From Lysobacteraceae bacterium NML03-0222 (GTDB lineage: Bacteria > Pseudomonadota > Gammaproteobacteria > Xanthomonadales > Xanthomonadaceae): a stretch of DNA of 64,000 bases. Made by a program: the position numbers and the translations under genes. Positions 16,239 through 23,647 of the stretch are shown in pieces. The stretch spans positions 310,001-374,000 of the forward strand of contig NWQM01000001.1 of assembly GCA_002798195.1 (NCBI GenBank). The letters run 5' to 3'. How positions within the stretch are numbered: the stretch's first letter is position 1; every line of letters begins with the position of its first letter. The notes beneath the pieces are model-generated. The model made no database searches. It was not told where the DNA came from and saw only the letters and a program-made list of their open reading frames with translations.

Positions 16239-16270
16239 AAAGCCTGAATCCTTGATTGGATTCAGGCTTT
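16239..16270 (-). terminator. Strong bidirectional terminator
   Basis: A perfect 13-bp stem, AAAGCCTGAATCC (16239-16251) with GGATTCAGGCTTT (16258-16270), has a 6-nt loop. The minus strand continues with T-rich sequence. It terminates the glycine-zipper gene and, from the other side, the phosphatase-pyrophosphatase operon. Confidence 0.85.
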
Positions 16271-16314
16271 GGTTTGCATGTCATCAATCAATGATTTTGA
16301 TTGATAAACCTGCC

Positions 16315-16860
16315 TTAGTTGGGCGTGACGCGATCCCAGGCCTGGCGAATGGCATGCTTGGCTTCTTCCCACTTCAAGCGAGAAGCGCCCTTGACGCTTT
16401 CCCAAGAGGCCTTGAGTTCACTTTCCACGTCCTCAAAACGTGCATCGGCAGCATATTTGTTGCGGTTTGCATAACCAACGGCATAGGCGGACTGATAATC
16501 CTGGTCATAATCATAGCCGCTGACATAATGCGGATTTTTGGTGTAATTCTCGCGCCAGTAGGAGTCCTCGACGGTTGGGTCCAGTGCCTCGGCAGCAGCC
16601 TTGCCTGCGCCGCCGCCGACAACTGCACCAATCGCACCGCCAATCAGTGCGCCAAGCGGGCCGGCAATGGCACCAATCGCCGCGCCGGCAGCAGCACCGC
16701 CGGTAGCGCCAACACCGGTTCCGACCGGATGGGAACCCGGCTGACCGGTAATCGGATCGGCGTTCAGATCCTCACGGACTTGCTCGGAAGATTGCTTGAC
16801 AAGATCACGGTCAATGGCTTCGCGGTTTTCAATATTATTGGGGGAATTATTCATTTGCAT
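16315..16860 (-). CDS. Glycine-zipper domain protein, unknown function
   Basis: A 181-residue protein with no signal peptide. A polar N-terminal part (1-45) is followed by a long Gly/Ala zipper (about 48-88; repeats of GxxxG such as GAAIGAIAGPLGALIGG) able to form a membrane hairpin. A tyrosine-rich segment (HYVSGYDYDQDYQSAYAVGYANR) and an amphipathic charged C-terminus (VESELKASWESVKGAS) complete it. This layout recurs in stress-induced proteins of Xanthomonadales that are annotated as hypothetical. It stands alone between its own terminator and a long upstream intergenic region. Confidence 0.75.
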   Translation of the reverse strand: MQMNNSPNNIENREAIDRDLVKQSSEQVREDLNADPITGQPGSHPVGTGVGATGGAAAGAAIGAIAGPLGALIGGAIGAVVGGGAGKAAAEALDPTVEDSYWRENYTKNPHYVSGYDYDQDYQSAYAVGYANRNKYAADARFEDVESELKASWESVKGASRLKWEEAKHAIRQAWDRVTPN

Positions 16861-17181
16861 TTCCTTATTTGCTTAATGGATTTGGTGTTTCCCGATGAAA
16901 TCTACATGCATGGCTGTGAAGGTCATTTGAATAATGATAATTTTCAGTGTCTCTCACCTTGTCTTAACTTTTTGAGTTGAAGGCTTGAGTGAATCTGAAT
17001 TGTTGAAGGAAAGCTGGCAATGTTGAAGAAATTTTGATGGCGCAGCCATTGATGAGCTTTCGCAGGCGATGCTTGCTATTAATGCGCTATCTTGGTCGGG
17101 CGCCAAATCTGTTGCCAAGTTTTGAGCTTGAATATTCAAGTGTTGGTGATGCCCACAAGATTGATATCGTGAGCTTGAGTC
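16861..17181. other. Intergenic region upstream of the ribosomal protein operon, no gene seen
   Basis: This A+T-richer stretch holds the presumed minus-strand promoter of the glycine-zipper gene. I see no infC or thrS remnant in any frame, although these genes normally precede rpmI. Short open frames here have no family resemblance. Confidence 0.5.
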
Positions 17182-17213
17182 CAATAACTTGTGGCTTCAA
17201 CAACTTGTGGCTT
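17182..17213. repeat. 16-bp tandem duplication
   Basis: Two adjacent 16-bp copies, CAATAACTTGTGGCTT (17182-17197) and CAACAACTTGTGGCTT (17198-17213), differ at one base. The second copy ends 1 bp before the -35 box of the candidate rpmI promoter. Confidence 0.9.
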
Positions 17214-17214
17214 A

Positions 17215-17243
17215 TTGCGCTTCGGAGCGCGTTGCGGCATACT
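17215..17243 (+). promoter_or_regulatory. Candidate promoter of the rpmI-rplT-pheST-ihfA operon
   Basis: TTGCGC (17215-17220) and CATACT (17238-17243) are separated by 17 nt. Transcription would start near 17250 and give a leader of about 130 nt with a CCCG-caaagt-CGGG hairpin (about 17260-17275) before rpmI. An independent promoter is needed here because thrS-infC is not upstream. Confidence 0.5.
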
Positions 17244-17380
17244 GCGCCGCTTCCCGCAAAGTCGGGAGATTGGACCCGCTTGCAGCCTTGCAGGCCACAA
17301 ACCGTTCAGGGCAGGATGGAAAGAGCAGTGCGCATGCCCTGCCGCCTTGGATAGTCATAAACCAAAGACAGGACATCACC

Positions 17381-17578
17381 ATGCCCAAGATCAAGTCGCA
17401 TCGTGCTGCCGGCAAGCGGTTCAAGAAGACCGCCAGCGGCAAGTTCAAGCGTGGCAGCGCCAACCGCAGCCACATCCTCACCAAGAAGGCCACCAAGCGC
17501 AAACGCGATCTGCGTCAGCCCGCCTATGTGCGTGCTGAAGATGCAGGCCGCATCAAGCGCCAATTGCCCTACGCCTGA
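17381..17578 (+). CDS. rpmI: 50S ribosomal protein L35
   Basis: A 65-residue, very basic protein beginning MPKIKSHRAAGKRFKKTASG, the typical L35 N-terminus, with KRKRDLRQPAYV near the end. The frame is open further upstream, but the ATG at 17381 with AGGAC before it gives the exact family length. It is a structural component of the 50S subunit. It is the first gene of the operon here, followed by rplT after 19 bp. In relatives infC precedes it and L20 represses the operon by binding the leader. Confidence 0.97.
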   Translation: MPKIKSHRAAGKRFKKTASGKFKRGSANRSHILTKKATKRKRDLRQPAYVRAEDAGRIKRQLPYA

Positions 17579-17597
17579 GCCAGAGGAGAACTGAAAC

Positions 17598-17957
17598 ATG
17601 GCACGAGTCAAACGTGGCGTTACCGCACGCCGTCGTCACAAGAAAATCATCTCTCAGGCCAAGGGCTACTACAATGCCCGCCGCAAGGTGTTCCGCGTTG
17701 CCAAGCAAGCGGTTACCAAGGCGCAGCAGTATGCCTATATCGGCCGCAAGCTGAAGAAGCGCCAGTTCCGCAGCCTGTGGATCGCCCGTATCAACGCTGG
17801 TGCGCGCGCCAACGGTCTGTCCTACAGCCGCTTCATGAATGGCCTGCTGAAGGCCGGTATCACCCTGGATCGCAAAGTGCTGGCCGATATCGCCGTGCAC
17901 GATGCAGCCGGTTTTGCCGCACTGGTGGAAAAGGCCAAGAGCGCCCTTGCTGCCTGA
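17598..17957 (+). CDS. rplT: 50S ribosomal protein L20
   Basis: A 119-residue L20 with the family start MARVKRGVTARRRHKKII and the FRSLWIARINAGAR core. It binds 23S rRNA early in 50S assembly and in enteric bacteria also represses its own operon. A GAGGAGAA ribosome-binding site lies upstream. It is followed by a terminator-like hairpin before pheS, so expression of the downstream synthetase genes may be set below that of the ribosomal proteins. Confidence 0.98.
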   Translation: MARVKRGVTARRRHKKIISQAKGYYNARRKVFRVAKQAVTKAQQYAYIGRKLKKRQFRSLWIARINAGARANGLSYSRFMNGLLKAGITLDRKVLADIAVHDAAGFAALVEKAKSALAA

Positions 17958-18003
17958 TTGCGGCTCCGTGCCCCGTGCGCGGACTGCCGACAAGTCGCAA
18001 CCG

Positions 18004-18045
18004 ACGGGGAAGGGCGCAAGTCCTTCCCCGTTTTCTTTTTGTTTT
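18004..18045 (+). terminator. Attenuator-like terminator between rplT and pheS
   Basis: ACGGGGAAGG (18004-18013) pairs perfectly with CCTTCCCCGT (18022-18031) across an 8-nt loop. It is followed by a T-rich tract (TTTTCTTTTTGTTTT), and pheS starts 15 nt later. Termination here would uncouple rpmI-rplT from pheST. Confidence 0.7.
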
Positions 18046-18059
18046 CCGGGTCTGTGTCG

Positions 18060-19070
18060 ATGACTGAAATCCATACCCTGCAATCCGAAGCGCTGGCCGC
18101 CATCGCGGCTGCCGATGAACTTGATGTACTTGAAGCCCTGCGCGTTTCGCTGCTGGGCAAATCCGGCAGCCTGACGGCGCAACTGAAGACCTTGGGCACA
18201 CTGCCGCCGGAAGCGCGTAAAGCAGAAGGTGAGCGCATCAACCAAGCGCGTGATGCCATTACCGGCGCGCTGGCCGAGCGCCGTCAAGCGCTGGAAGCGG
18301 CTGCGATGGATGCGCGGCTGGCTGCCGAGTCCATCGACATCACCCTGCCGGGGCGGGAGGCGAGTGTCGGCACGCTGCATCCGGTGAGCCGTACTCTGGA
18401 GCGCATCAGCGATATTTTTGCGCGCCTGGGTTACGAGCTGGCTGAAGGGCCGGAAATCGAGGACGACTGGCACAATTTCGAGGCACTGAACTTTCCGCCG
18501 CACCATCCGGCGCGCGCCATGCACGACACTTTCTATTTCCCGGATGGCCGCTTGTTGCGCACGCATACCTCGGGCGTGCAAATCCGCTACATGCTGCAAC
18601 ATCTGCAATCAGGCGGTACCCCGCCATTGCGGATGATTGCTGCCGGCAAGGTGTATCGCAGCGACTCGGACCAGACCCACACGCCGATGTTCCATCAGAT
18701 CGAAGGCCTGCTGGTGGACGAGCATGCCAGCTTTGCCGACCTTAAGGGCACGCTGGCCGAGTTCGTGCGTGCATTCTTCGGGCGTGATTTTGAAATGCGC
18801 TTCCGCCCCAGCTATTTCCCCTTCACCGAGCCTTCGGCCGAGGTGGATATCGCTTGGCAGCAGGCTGATGGCAGCCAGCGCTGGCTGGAAGTGTTGGGCT
18901 GCGGCATGGTGCATCCGAATGTGCTCAAAAATGTCGGCATCGACCCGGAGCGTTATACCGGCTTTGCCTTTGGCCTTGGCGTGGAGCGCTTTGCGATGTT
19001 GCGCGAGGGCGTGGATGACCTGCGCAGCTTTTTTGAAAATGATGTGCGCTTTTTGCGCCGTTATGCCTGA
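18060..19070 (+). CDS. pheS: Phenylalanyl-tRNA synthetase alpha subunit
   Basis: A 336-residue catalytic subunit of the alpha2-beta2 enzyme that charges tRNA-Phe. An N-terminal coiled-coil region (about 1-90) precedes the class II core. Motif 1/2 elements include MHDTFYFPDGRLLRTHTS, KVYRSDSDQTHTP and FHQIEGL. Motif 3 is GFAFGLGVERFAML. The ATG at 18060 lies just after the attenuator T-tract; frames further upstream run through the hairpin and are not family-like. pheT follows after 15 bp. Confidence 0.97.
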   Translation: MTEIHTLQSEALAAIAAADELDVLEALRVSLLGKSGSLTAQLKTLGTLPPEARKAEGERINQARDAITGALAERRQALEAAAMDARLAAESIDITLPGREASVGTLHPVSRTLERISDIFARLGYELAEGPEIEDDWHNFEALNFPPHHPARAMHDTFYFPDGRLLRTHTSGVQIRYMLQHLQSGGTPPLRMIAAGKVYRSDSDQTHTPMFHQIEGLLVDEHASFADLKGTLAEFVRAFFGRDFEMRFRPSYFPFTEPSAEVDIAWQQADGSQRWLEVLGCGMVHPNVLKNVGIDPERYTGFAFGLGVERFAMLREGVDDLRSFFENDVRFLRRYA

Positions 19071-19085
19071 GGGTGAGAGAACATC

Positions 19086-21461
19086 ATGAAATTCTCTGAA
19101 AACTGGCTGCGCGAACATATCCGTACCGACGTCAGCCGTGAGCAGTTGGCTGCTGCGCTGACCGCGATTGGTCTGGAAGTGGAAGAACTCACCGTATTGG
19201 GCGAGGGGCTGACGCATGTGGTGGTGGCGCAGATTGTCAGCGCCGTCAAGCACCCCGAGGCCGACCGCCTGCAAGTGTGTGAAGTGGATGCGGGCGCCCA
19301 TGGTCGCCTGCAAATCGTGTGCGGTGCGCCCAATGCCCGAGCCGGCTTGAAGGCGCCGCTGGCGATGCTGGGTGCGCAATTGGGCGATATCAAAATCAAG
19401 GCGGCCAAACTGCGTGGCGTGGAATCGAACGGCATGCTGTGTTCGGCCAAGGAGCTGGGGCTGGATGCCGATGCCAGTGGCCTGATGGAACTGCCCGAAG
19501 ACGCGCCGCTCGGCATGCCGATGGCCGACTATCTGGGACTGCCCGACAGCACTATCGAACTCAAGCTCACCCCGAACCGCGCCGACTGCTTCGGCATCCG
19601 CGGTATCGCCTTTGATGTGGCAGCAGCCACCGGTAGCGAAGTGAGTGCCTTTGAAATCCCCGCCGTGGCTGCGCAAAGCAATGCTGCGCTTGAGGTATCG
19701 CTGGATGCGGGAGCGGATGCGCCGCGTTACCTTGGGCGCGTGATTGAAGGCGTGAATGGCGCGGCGCAAACGCCGCTGTGGATGGCCGAGCGTCTGCGCC
19801 GCAGCGGCATCCGCCCGCTGAGCTTTTTGGTGGACGTCACCCAATACGTGATGCTAGAGCTGGGGCAGCCGATGCACGCCTTTGATCGCGACTTGCTGCA
19901 AGGGCCGGTGGCGGTACGCCACGCGCGCGCGGGTGAGCGCCTGACGCTGTTGGATGGCCGCGAGGTGTTGCTGGATGAAAACTTCCTGCTGATTGCCGAT
20001 GCCGACCGCCCGGTGGCGCTGGCAGGCGTGATGGGGGGCTTTGACAGCCGCGTGACGGAGGCTACCGGCAATGTATTTCTGGAGGCAGCGCATTTTGCCC
20101 CGGCGGCCATCATTGGCCGCAGCCGCAAACTTGGCCTGCATACCGATGCTGCGCACCGCTTTGAACGTGGTGTTGACCCGGAATTGCCGCGTGCAGCGAT
20201 TGAGCGCGCCACGGCTTTGATTCTGGACATCGCAGGCGGTACGCCGGGTCCGGTGGTGGAGGCGGTACGCGAGGCGGATTTACCCAAGCCTGCCACCTTG
20301 TTGCTGCGCCGCGCGCGCATTGCCCGGGTGCTGGGTATTGAAGTGGATGATGCAGAAGTTGCACGCATCATGCGCGCGCTGGGGTTTGGCGTGGACGCGG
20401 TTGCCGATGGCTGGCATGTCACCCCGCCGGCGCGGCGCTTTGATATCGCCCTGGAAGAAGACCTGATTGAAGAAATCGCCCGTATTCATGGCTATGAGCA
20501 CATTCCGGTGAAGCTGCCTTCGGGCGCTGCACGGGTCATGGCGCCCGATGCTGCGCGGGTCAGTGATGCCGGGCTGCGCCGTCAATTACTGGCGCGCGAG
20601 TGTCAGGAGGCCATCAACTACGCCTTTGTCGATGCTGCCTTGCTTGAAAAATGGGGGCTTGAAGGCGGTATTGCACTGGCCAATCCGCTAAGTGCCGAAC
20701 TGGGTGTGATGCGGCCGATGCTGCTGCCGGGCTTGACCGCCGCACTGGCGCGCAATGTGCAGCGCCAGCAAAGCCGCGTGCGACTGTTCGAACTGGGACG
20801 GGTATTTGCCGCGCCCGGACAAGAAGGCGAGGCACCGCAGGAAATCCCGCATATCGCCGCGGTGGTTTGCGGCAGCGCCAGCGCCGAGCAGTGGGGCGTG
20901 GCCAGCCGCAGTGTGGACTTCCACGATTTGAAGGGCGATTTGCAGTCGTTGGCAGCTTTGTCCGGTGCGCATCTTGAGTTCCGTCGCAGCACGCAAGGCT
21001 TCGGCCATCCTGGACGCTCGGCGGATGTGTACCGCGATGGTGAGCGCATTGGCTGGCTGGGCGAGCTGCATCCACGTCTGCTCGCCGCCCTAGGTCTGGA
21101 TACCAGAGTGCTGGGTTTTGAGCTGAATTTGGCGGCCATCGCCCGGCGTGGCGTGTCCCGGGCTGAAACAGCATCGCGCTTTCCATCGGTGCGCCGCGAC
21201 CTGGCGCTGTTGGTGCCAGAACAGCTGCCATGGCAGGCGCTTGCCGATACCGTGCGTCAGGCCGCAGGTGCGCTGCTGCGTGAATTGCGGCTGTTTGACG
21301 TATATCGTGGCAAAGGCGTGGAGCCGGGCTTCAAGAGTCTTGCCATAGGCTTGATTTTGCAGGAAGAATCGCGCACTCTCACCGACTCGGATGTGGATGC
21401 CTGCATGGCCGCCGTGACCGAGGCATTAGCCAAAGAACACGGTGTCAAAATCAGGGAATAA
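19086..21461 (+). CDS. pheT: Phenylalanyl-tRNA synthetase beta subunit
   Basis: A 791-residue beta subunit of normal length. The N-terminus is family-typical (MKFSENWLREHI). An EMAP/tRNA-binding OB domain (about 40-150; VVVAQIVSAVKHPEADRL) is followed by B3/B4 editing domains, B5 (VLGIEVDDAEVARIMRALGF), the catalytic-like core and a C-terminal anticodon-binding fold (about 700-791; RFPSVRRDLALLVPE). It forms the tetramer with PheS. ihfA follows after 5 bp. Confidence 0.97.
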   Translation: MKFSENWLREHIRTDVSREQLAAALTAIGLEVEELTVLGEGLTHVVVAQIVSAVKHPEADRLQVCEVDAGAHGRLQIVCGAPNARAGLKAPLAMLGAQLGDIKIKAAKLRGVESNGMLCSAKELGLDADASGLMELPEDAPLGMPMADYLGLPDSTIELKLTPNRADCFGIRGIAFDVAAATGSEVSAFEIPAVAAQSNAALEVSLDAGADAPRYLGRVIEGVNGAAQTPLWMAERLRRSGIRPLSFLVDVTQYVMLELGQPMHAFDRDLLQGPVAVRHARAGERLTLLDGREVLLDENFLLIADADRPVALAGVMGGFDSRVTEATGNVFLEAAHFAPAAIIGRSRKLGLHTDAAHRFERGVDPELPRAAIERATALILDIAGGTPGPVVEAVREADLPKPATLLLRRARIARVLGIEVDDAEVARIMRALGFGVDAVADGWHVTPPARRFDIALEEDLIEEIARIHGYEHIPVKLPSGAARVMAPDAARVSDAGLRRQLLARECQEAINYAFVDAALLEKWGLEGGIALANPLSAELGVMRPMLLPGLTAALARNVQRQQSRVRLFELGRVFAAPGQEGEAPQEIPHIAAVVCGSASAEQWGVASRSVDFHDLKGDLQSLAALSGAHLEFRRSTQGFGHPGRSADVYRDGERIGWLGELHPRLLAALGLDTRVLGFELNLAAIARRGVSRAETASRFPSVRRDLALLVPEQLPWQALADTVRQAAGALLRELRLFDVYRGKGVEPGFKSLAIGLILQEESRTLTDSDVDACMAAVTEALAKEHGVKIRE

Positions 21462-21466
21462 CAGTA

Positions 21467-21763
21467 ATGGCATTGACCAAGGCTCAAATGGCCGAACATC
21501 TCTTTGAGAAGGTCGGCTTCAACAAGCGCGAAGCAAAGGAGTTTGTGGATGCGTTTTTCGACACCCTGGGTGAGGGGCTGGCTGCCGGACGTCAGGTCAA
21601 ACTGTCGGGCTTTGGCAATTTTGACTTGCGCCGCAAGAGCCCGCGTCCGGGGCGCAACCCCAAAACCGGTGAAGAAGTCCCCATCAGCGCCCGTACCGTG
21701 GTGACATTCCGCCCGGGTCAGAAATTGAAGGAGCGAGTGGAAGCCTATGCTGGACCTAGGTAG
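21467..21763 (+). CDS. ihfA: Integration host factor subunit alpha
   Basis: A 98-residue nucleoid protein of the HU/IHF family: MALTKAQMAEHLFEKVGFNKREA at the start, the flexible arm RKSPRPGRNPKTGEEVPIS with the intercalating proline, and the C-terminal helix. With IhfB it bends DNA at specific sites and supports transcription and recombination. The pheT-ihfA linkage is conserved in gammaproteobacteria. Its 3' end overlaps the MerR-type regulator gene by 17 bp. Confidence 0.97.
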   Translation: MALTKAQMAEHLFEKVGFNKREAKEFVDAFFDTLGEGLAAGRQVKLSGFGNFDLRRKSPRPGRNPKTGEEVPISARTVVTFRPGQKLKERVEAYAGPR

Positions 21764-22103
21764 TAACAAGGAGCTTCCGCCGATTCCGGCCAAGCGCTAC
21801 TTCACCATTGGTGAAGTCAGCGAGTTGTGCGATGTCAAGCCGCATGTCTTGCGTTACTGGGAGACGGAATTCCCCAGCCTTTCGCCGGACAAGCGTCGTG
21901 GCAACCGTCGCTATTATCAGCGTCATGATGTCCTGAAAATCCGCCAGATTCGCAGCTTGCTGTATGAGCAGGGCTATACCATTGGCGGCGCCAGGCAACG
22001 GCTTGAAAGCGCTGAGGGCAGGCAGGAAGCCATACTTCCGGTCGAGCTGATTCGGCAGATGCGACAGGAATTGGAAGAAGTTTTGCAATTGTTGCAGCGT
22101 TAA
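21747..22103 (+). CDS. MerR-family transcriptional regulator
   Basis: A 118-residue protein with an N-terminal winged helix of the MerR type (about 17-85): RYFTIGEVSELCDVKPHVLRYWE, then RRYYQRHDVLKIRQIRSLL and YTIGGARQRL. A short C-terminal helix (ELIRQMRQELEEVLQLLQ) can form the dimer coiled coil. No metal- or drug-binding domain is present. The small MerR gene directly after ihfA is a conserved pair in Pseudomonas and Xanthomonas, and its target is unknown to me. Confidence 0.9.
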   Translation: MLDLGSNKELPPIPAKRYFTIGEVSELCDVKPHVLRYWETEFPSLSPDKRRGNRRYYQRHDVLKIRQIRSLLYEQGYTIGGARQRLESAEGRQEAILPVELIRQMRQELEEVLQLLQR

Positions 22104-22122
22104 GCCGAACTTCGGCTATAAT
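22092..22122 (+). promoter_or_regulatory. Promoter of tRNA-Pro
   Basis: A consensus TATAAT lies at 22117-22122, 12 nt before the tRNA. The best -35 is TTGCAG (22092-22097) at a long 19-nt spacing. A small GCCGA/TCGGC hairpin (22104-22116) sits in the spacer and may end the merR transcript. Confidence 0.55.
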
Positions 22123-22134
22123 GCCCGACCTTTC

Positions 22135-22211
22135 CGGGGTATAGCGCAGCCTGGTAGCGCACTTGTCTGGGGGACAAGTGGTCGTCGGTTCGAATCCGGC
22201 TACCCCGACCA
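22135..22211 (+). tRNA. tRNA-Pro (GGG)
   Basis: A 77-nt cloverleaf: acceptor CGGGGTA/TACCCCG, D arm GCGC...GCGC, anticodon arm CTTGT-CTGGGGG-ACAAG (anticodon GGG), T arm CGGTTCGAATCCG, and CCA encoded at 22209-22211. Its 3' end is followed by a terminator and then an integrase relic, so it probably served as an attachment site. Confidence 0.97.
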
Positions 22212-22228
22212 AAAACACCAACAAAATC

Positions 22229-22264
22229 AGCGGCTTGTGGACGTGTCCCAAGTCGCTTTTTTTT
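22229..22264 (+). terminator. Terminator after tRNA-Pro
   Basis: AGCGGCTTG (22229-22237) pairs with CAAGTCGCT (22249-22257, one G-T pair), extended by an imperfect inner stem and followed by a run of eight T (22257-22264). Confidence 0.85.
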
Positions 22265-22284
22265 GTTTCCTCCCTATTTCCTCC

Positions 22285-22395
22285 CTATCGCTTGAGGGTG
22301 AGCCCCGGCACAACATCCGTCCATGGCAGGTCGTGACCATCCAGATATACCTCGGTCATGTTGATGCTGCCGTATCCCATCAGTGCCTGAACCTG
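22285..22395 (-). pseudogene. C-terminal relic of a tyrosine recombinase (phage/island integrase)
   Basis: On the minus strand the last 37 codons of an integrase remain, ending in TAG at 22285-22287. They read VQALMGYGSINMTEVYLDG followed by HDLPWTDVVPG. This matches the conserved C-terminus of tRNA-targeting integrases, including the catalytic tyrosine in MTEVYL. Upstream of VQAL the frame hits a stop at 22405-22407 and the catalytic Arg/His boxes are gone, so the gene is a decayed fragment. It starts 74 bp from the 3' end of tRNA-Pro, the expected place for such an element. Confidence 0.75.
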
Positions 22396-22527
22396 TTGCT
22401 TTGGTCATTCAGGCAGCAGATTTGGAGTGCCACTTTTGCAGTCGGAAGTCGGTCGGAGTATTGAAAAGATTTTTGGCGGGGCACTTGCCGTGGGAGAATA
22501 TGCGACCTGTTTTCTTGGTGCTTGCCC

Positions 22528-23241
22528 ATGCGTCTCAACAAGTTCATTGCCGAGAGTGGTTTTTGCTCACGCCGCGAGGCTGATCGGCTGATTTCGGCTG
22601 GCCGGGTAACTATCAACGGTCAGCGTGCGCGCATTGGCGATGAGCTTGCCGAGGGCGATACGGTATTGGTGGATGGGCAAAAGCTGGAGCGTCGCAGTGT
22701 GGCTCAGGGCAAGCGCCAGCATGTCTATATTGCGCTCAACAAGCCCGTGGGCATCACCTGCACGACCGAAGAGTCGGTCAAAGGCAATATCGTTGATTTT
22801 GTCGGGCATGAGCGGCGGATTTTCCCGATTGGCCGCCTGGACAAAGATTCGGAAGGGCTGATTCTCCTGACCAGCAATGGCGATATCGTCAATGAAATCC
22901 TGCGTGCGGAAAACAAGCTGGAAAAGGAATATCTGGTGGCGGTCAATCACGGCATCACCCAGGAGTTTTTGCGCGGCATGAGCCGCGGGGTGCCGGTTCA
23001 TGGGCAAATCACCCTGCCGTGCAAGACGGCAAAGATTGGGCCGGTGGGCTTTCGTATCATCCTGGTGCAGGGCTTGAACCGGCAGATCCGACTGATGGCG
23101 GCGCATTTTGGCTATCGCGTCAAGCGCCTTTTGCGGGTACGCATCGGCAATGTCAAGCTGGGGCATTTGAAGCCCGGGCAGTGGCGCAATCTCACTGATG
23201 CCGAGTTGCGTGCGCTTCTGCCGCATCGCACGCAGTGGTAA
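22528..23241 (+). CDS. rluF: 23S rRNA pseudouridine synthase, RluF type
   Basis: A 237-residue pseudouridine synthase. An N-terminal S4 RNA-binding domain (about 1-60; MRLNKFIAESGFCSRREADRLI) precedes the catalytic domain with GRLDKDSEGLILLT, whose aspartate is the nucleophile. YIALNKPVGITCT and the late LNRQIRLMAAHFGY are typical of the RluF/RluB/RsuA group; the CTTEESVKGNIVDF segment points to RluF. I start it at the ATG at 22528, since a TTG two codons earlier adds nothing. It converges with the receiver gene at 23267. Confidence 0.9.
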   Translation: MRLNKFIAESGFCSRREADRLISAGRVTINGQRARIGDELAEGDTVLVDGQKLERRSVAQGKRQHVYIALNKPVGITCTTEESVKGNIVDFVGHERRIFPIGRLDKDSEGLILLTSNGDIVNEILRAENKLEKEYLVAVNHGITQEFLRGMSRGVPVHGQITLPCKTAKIGPVGFRIILVQGLNRQIRLMAAHFGYRVKRLLRVRIGNVKLGHLKPGQWRNLTDAELRALLPHRTQW

Positions 23242-23266
23242 ACCCCCTAACAGGCGCCAAGCCCTT

Positions 23267-23638
23267 CTAGAAAAGCCTCAGTTTCAAGATGGCAGGCACA
23301 AGCTCGCTCAGACAGTCTTTGCTGATATGGCCATGAGCCTGGCTGATGGTGGTGGCCAGTGGGCTTTCGGGGTCGGTTTCGCCGCCGGTGCAGAACAGCA
23401 CCGGCAGTTGTGGCAGGGTTTGCCGGATCAGGGCAAAGGCATCCTCGCCGCCAAGACCTGGCAGGCGCGAGTCGCAGATGGCCAGTGTCCAGTCATGGCG
23501 CTCAAGCGCCGTTTCAAGTTCCTGGCGCAGTTCCACGCGCACCAGCTCGCAGTGGATGCCGGCATCCTCTAGCTCAAATCCGATGAGTTCGGCATCGGTG
23601 CTGTTGTCTTCAATCAACAAAATGCGGATGGGCTTCAT
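23267..23638 (-). CDS. Stand-alone response-regulator receiver protein
   Basis: A 123-residue single receiver domain without output domain. The acidic pair is Glu10-Asp11 (LLIEDN), the phospho-acceptor is Asp56 (AICDSRLPG), the switch threonine is in FCTGG, and the conserved lysine is in HISKD. It is the last gene of the nudJ-mnmA-hflD-kinase-receiver-receiver operon, 9 bp after the previous receiver. It probably relays or sinks phosphate from the kinase two genes upstream. Confidence 0.9.
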   Translation of the reverse strand: MKPIRILLIEDNSTDAELIGFELEDAGIHCELVRVELRQELETALERHDWTLAICDSRLPGLGGEDAFALIRQTLPQLPVLFCTGGETDPESPLATTISQAHGHISKDCLSELVPAILKLRLF

Positions 23639-23647
23639 CGCGGGTAT

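Noticed and set aside
16861..17380. Decayed infC upstream of rpmI
   Set aside because: No frame shows IF3-like residues or the unusual AUU start region.
17958..18059. PheM-like leader peptide controlling pheST
   Set aside because: Phe codons fall in the 3' arm and T-tract of the hairpin rather than before it, and the start would be a TTG directly after the rplT stop.
18609..19844. 411-codon frame on the minus strand across pheS/pheT
   Set aside because: It spans two conserved genes in antisense and reads like a mirror of their codon use.
22212..22528. Second attachment-site copy of the tRNA-Pro 3' end
   Set aside because: I looked for a repeat of the tRNA 3' segment between the tRNA and rluF and further on, and found none.
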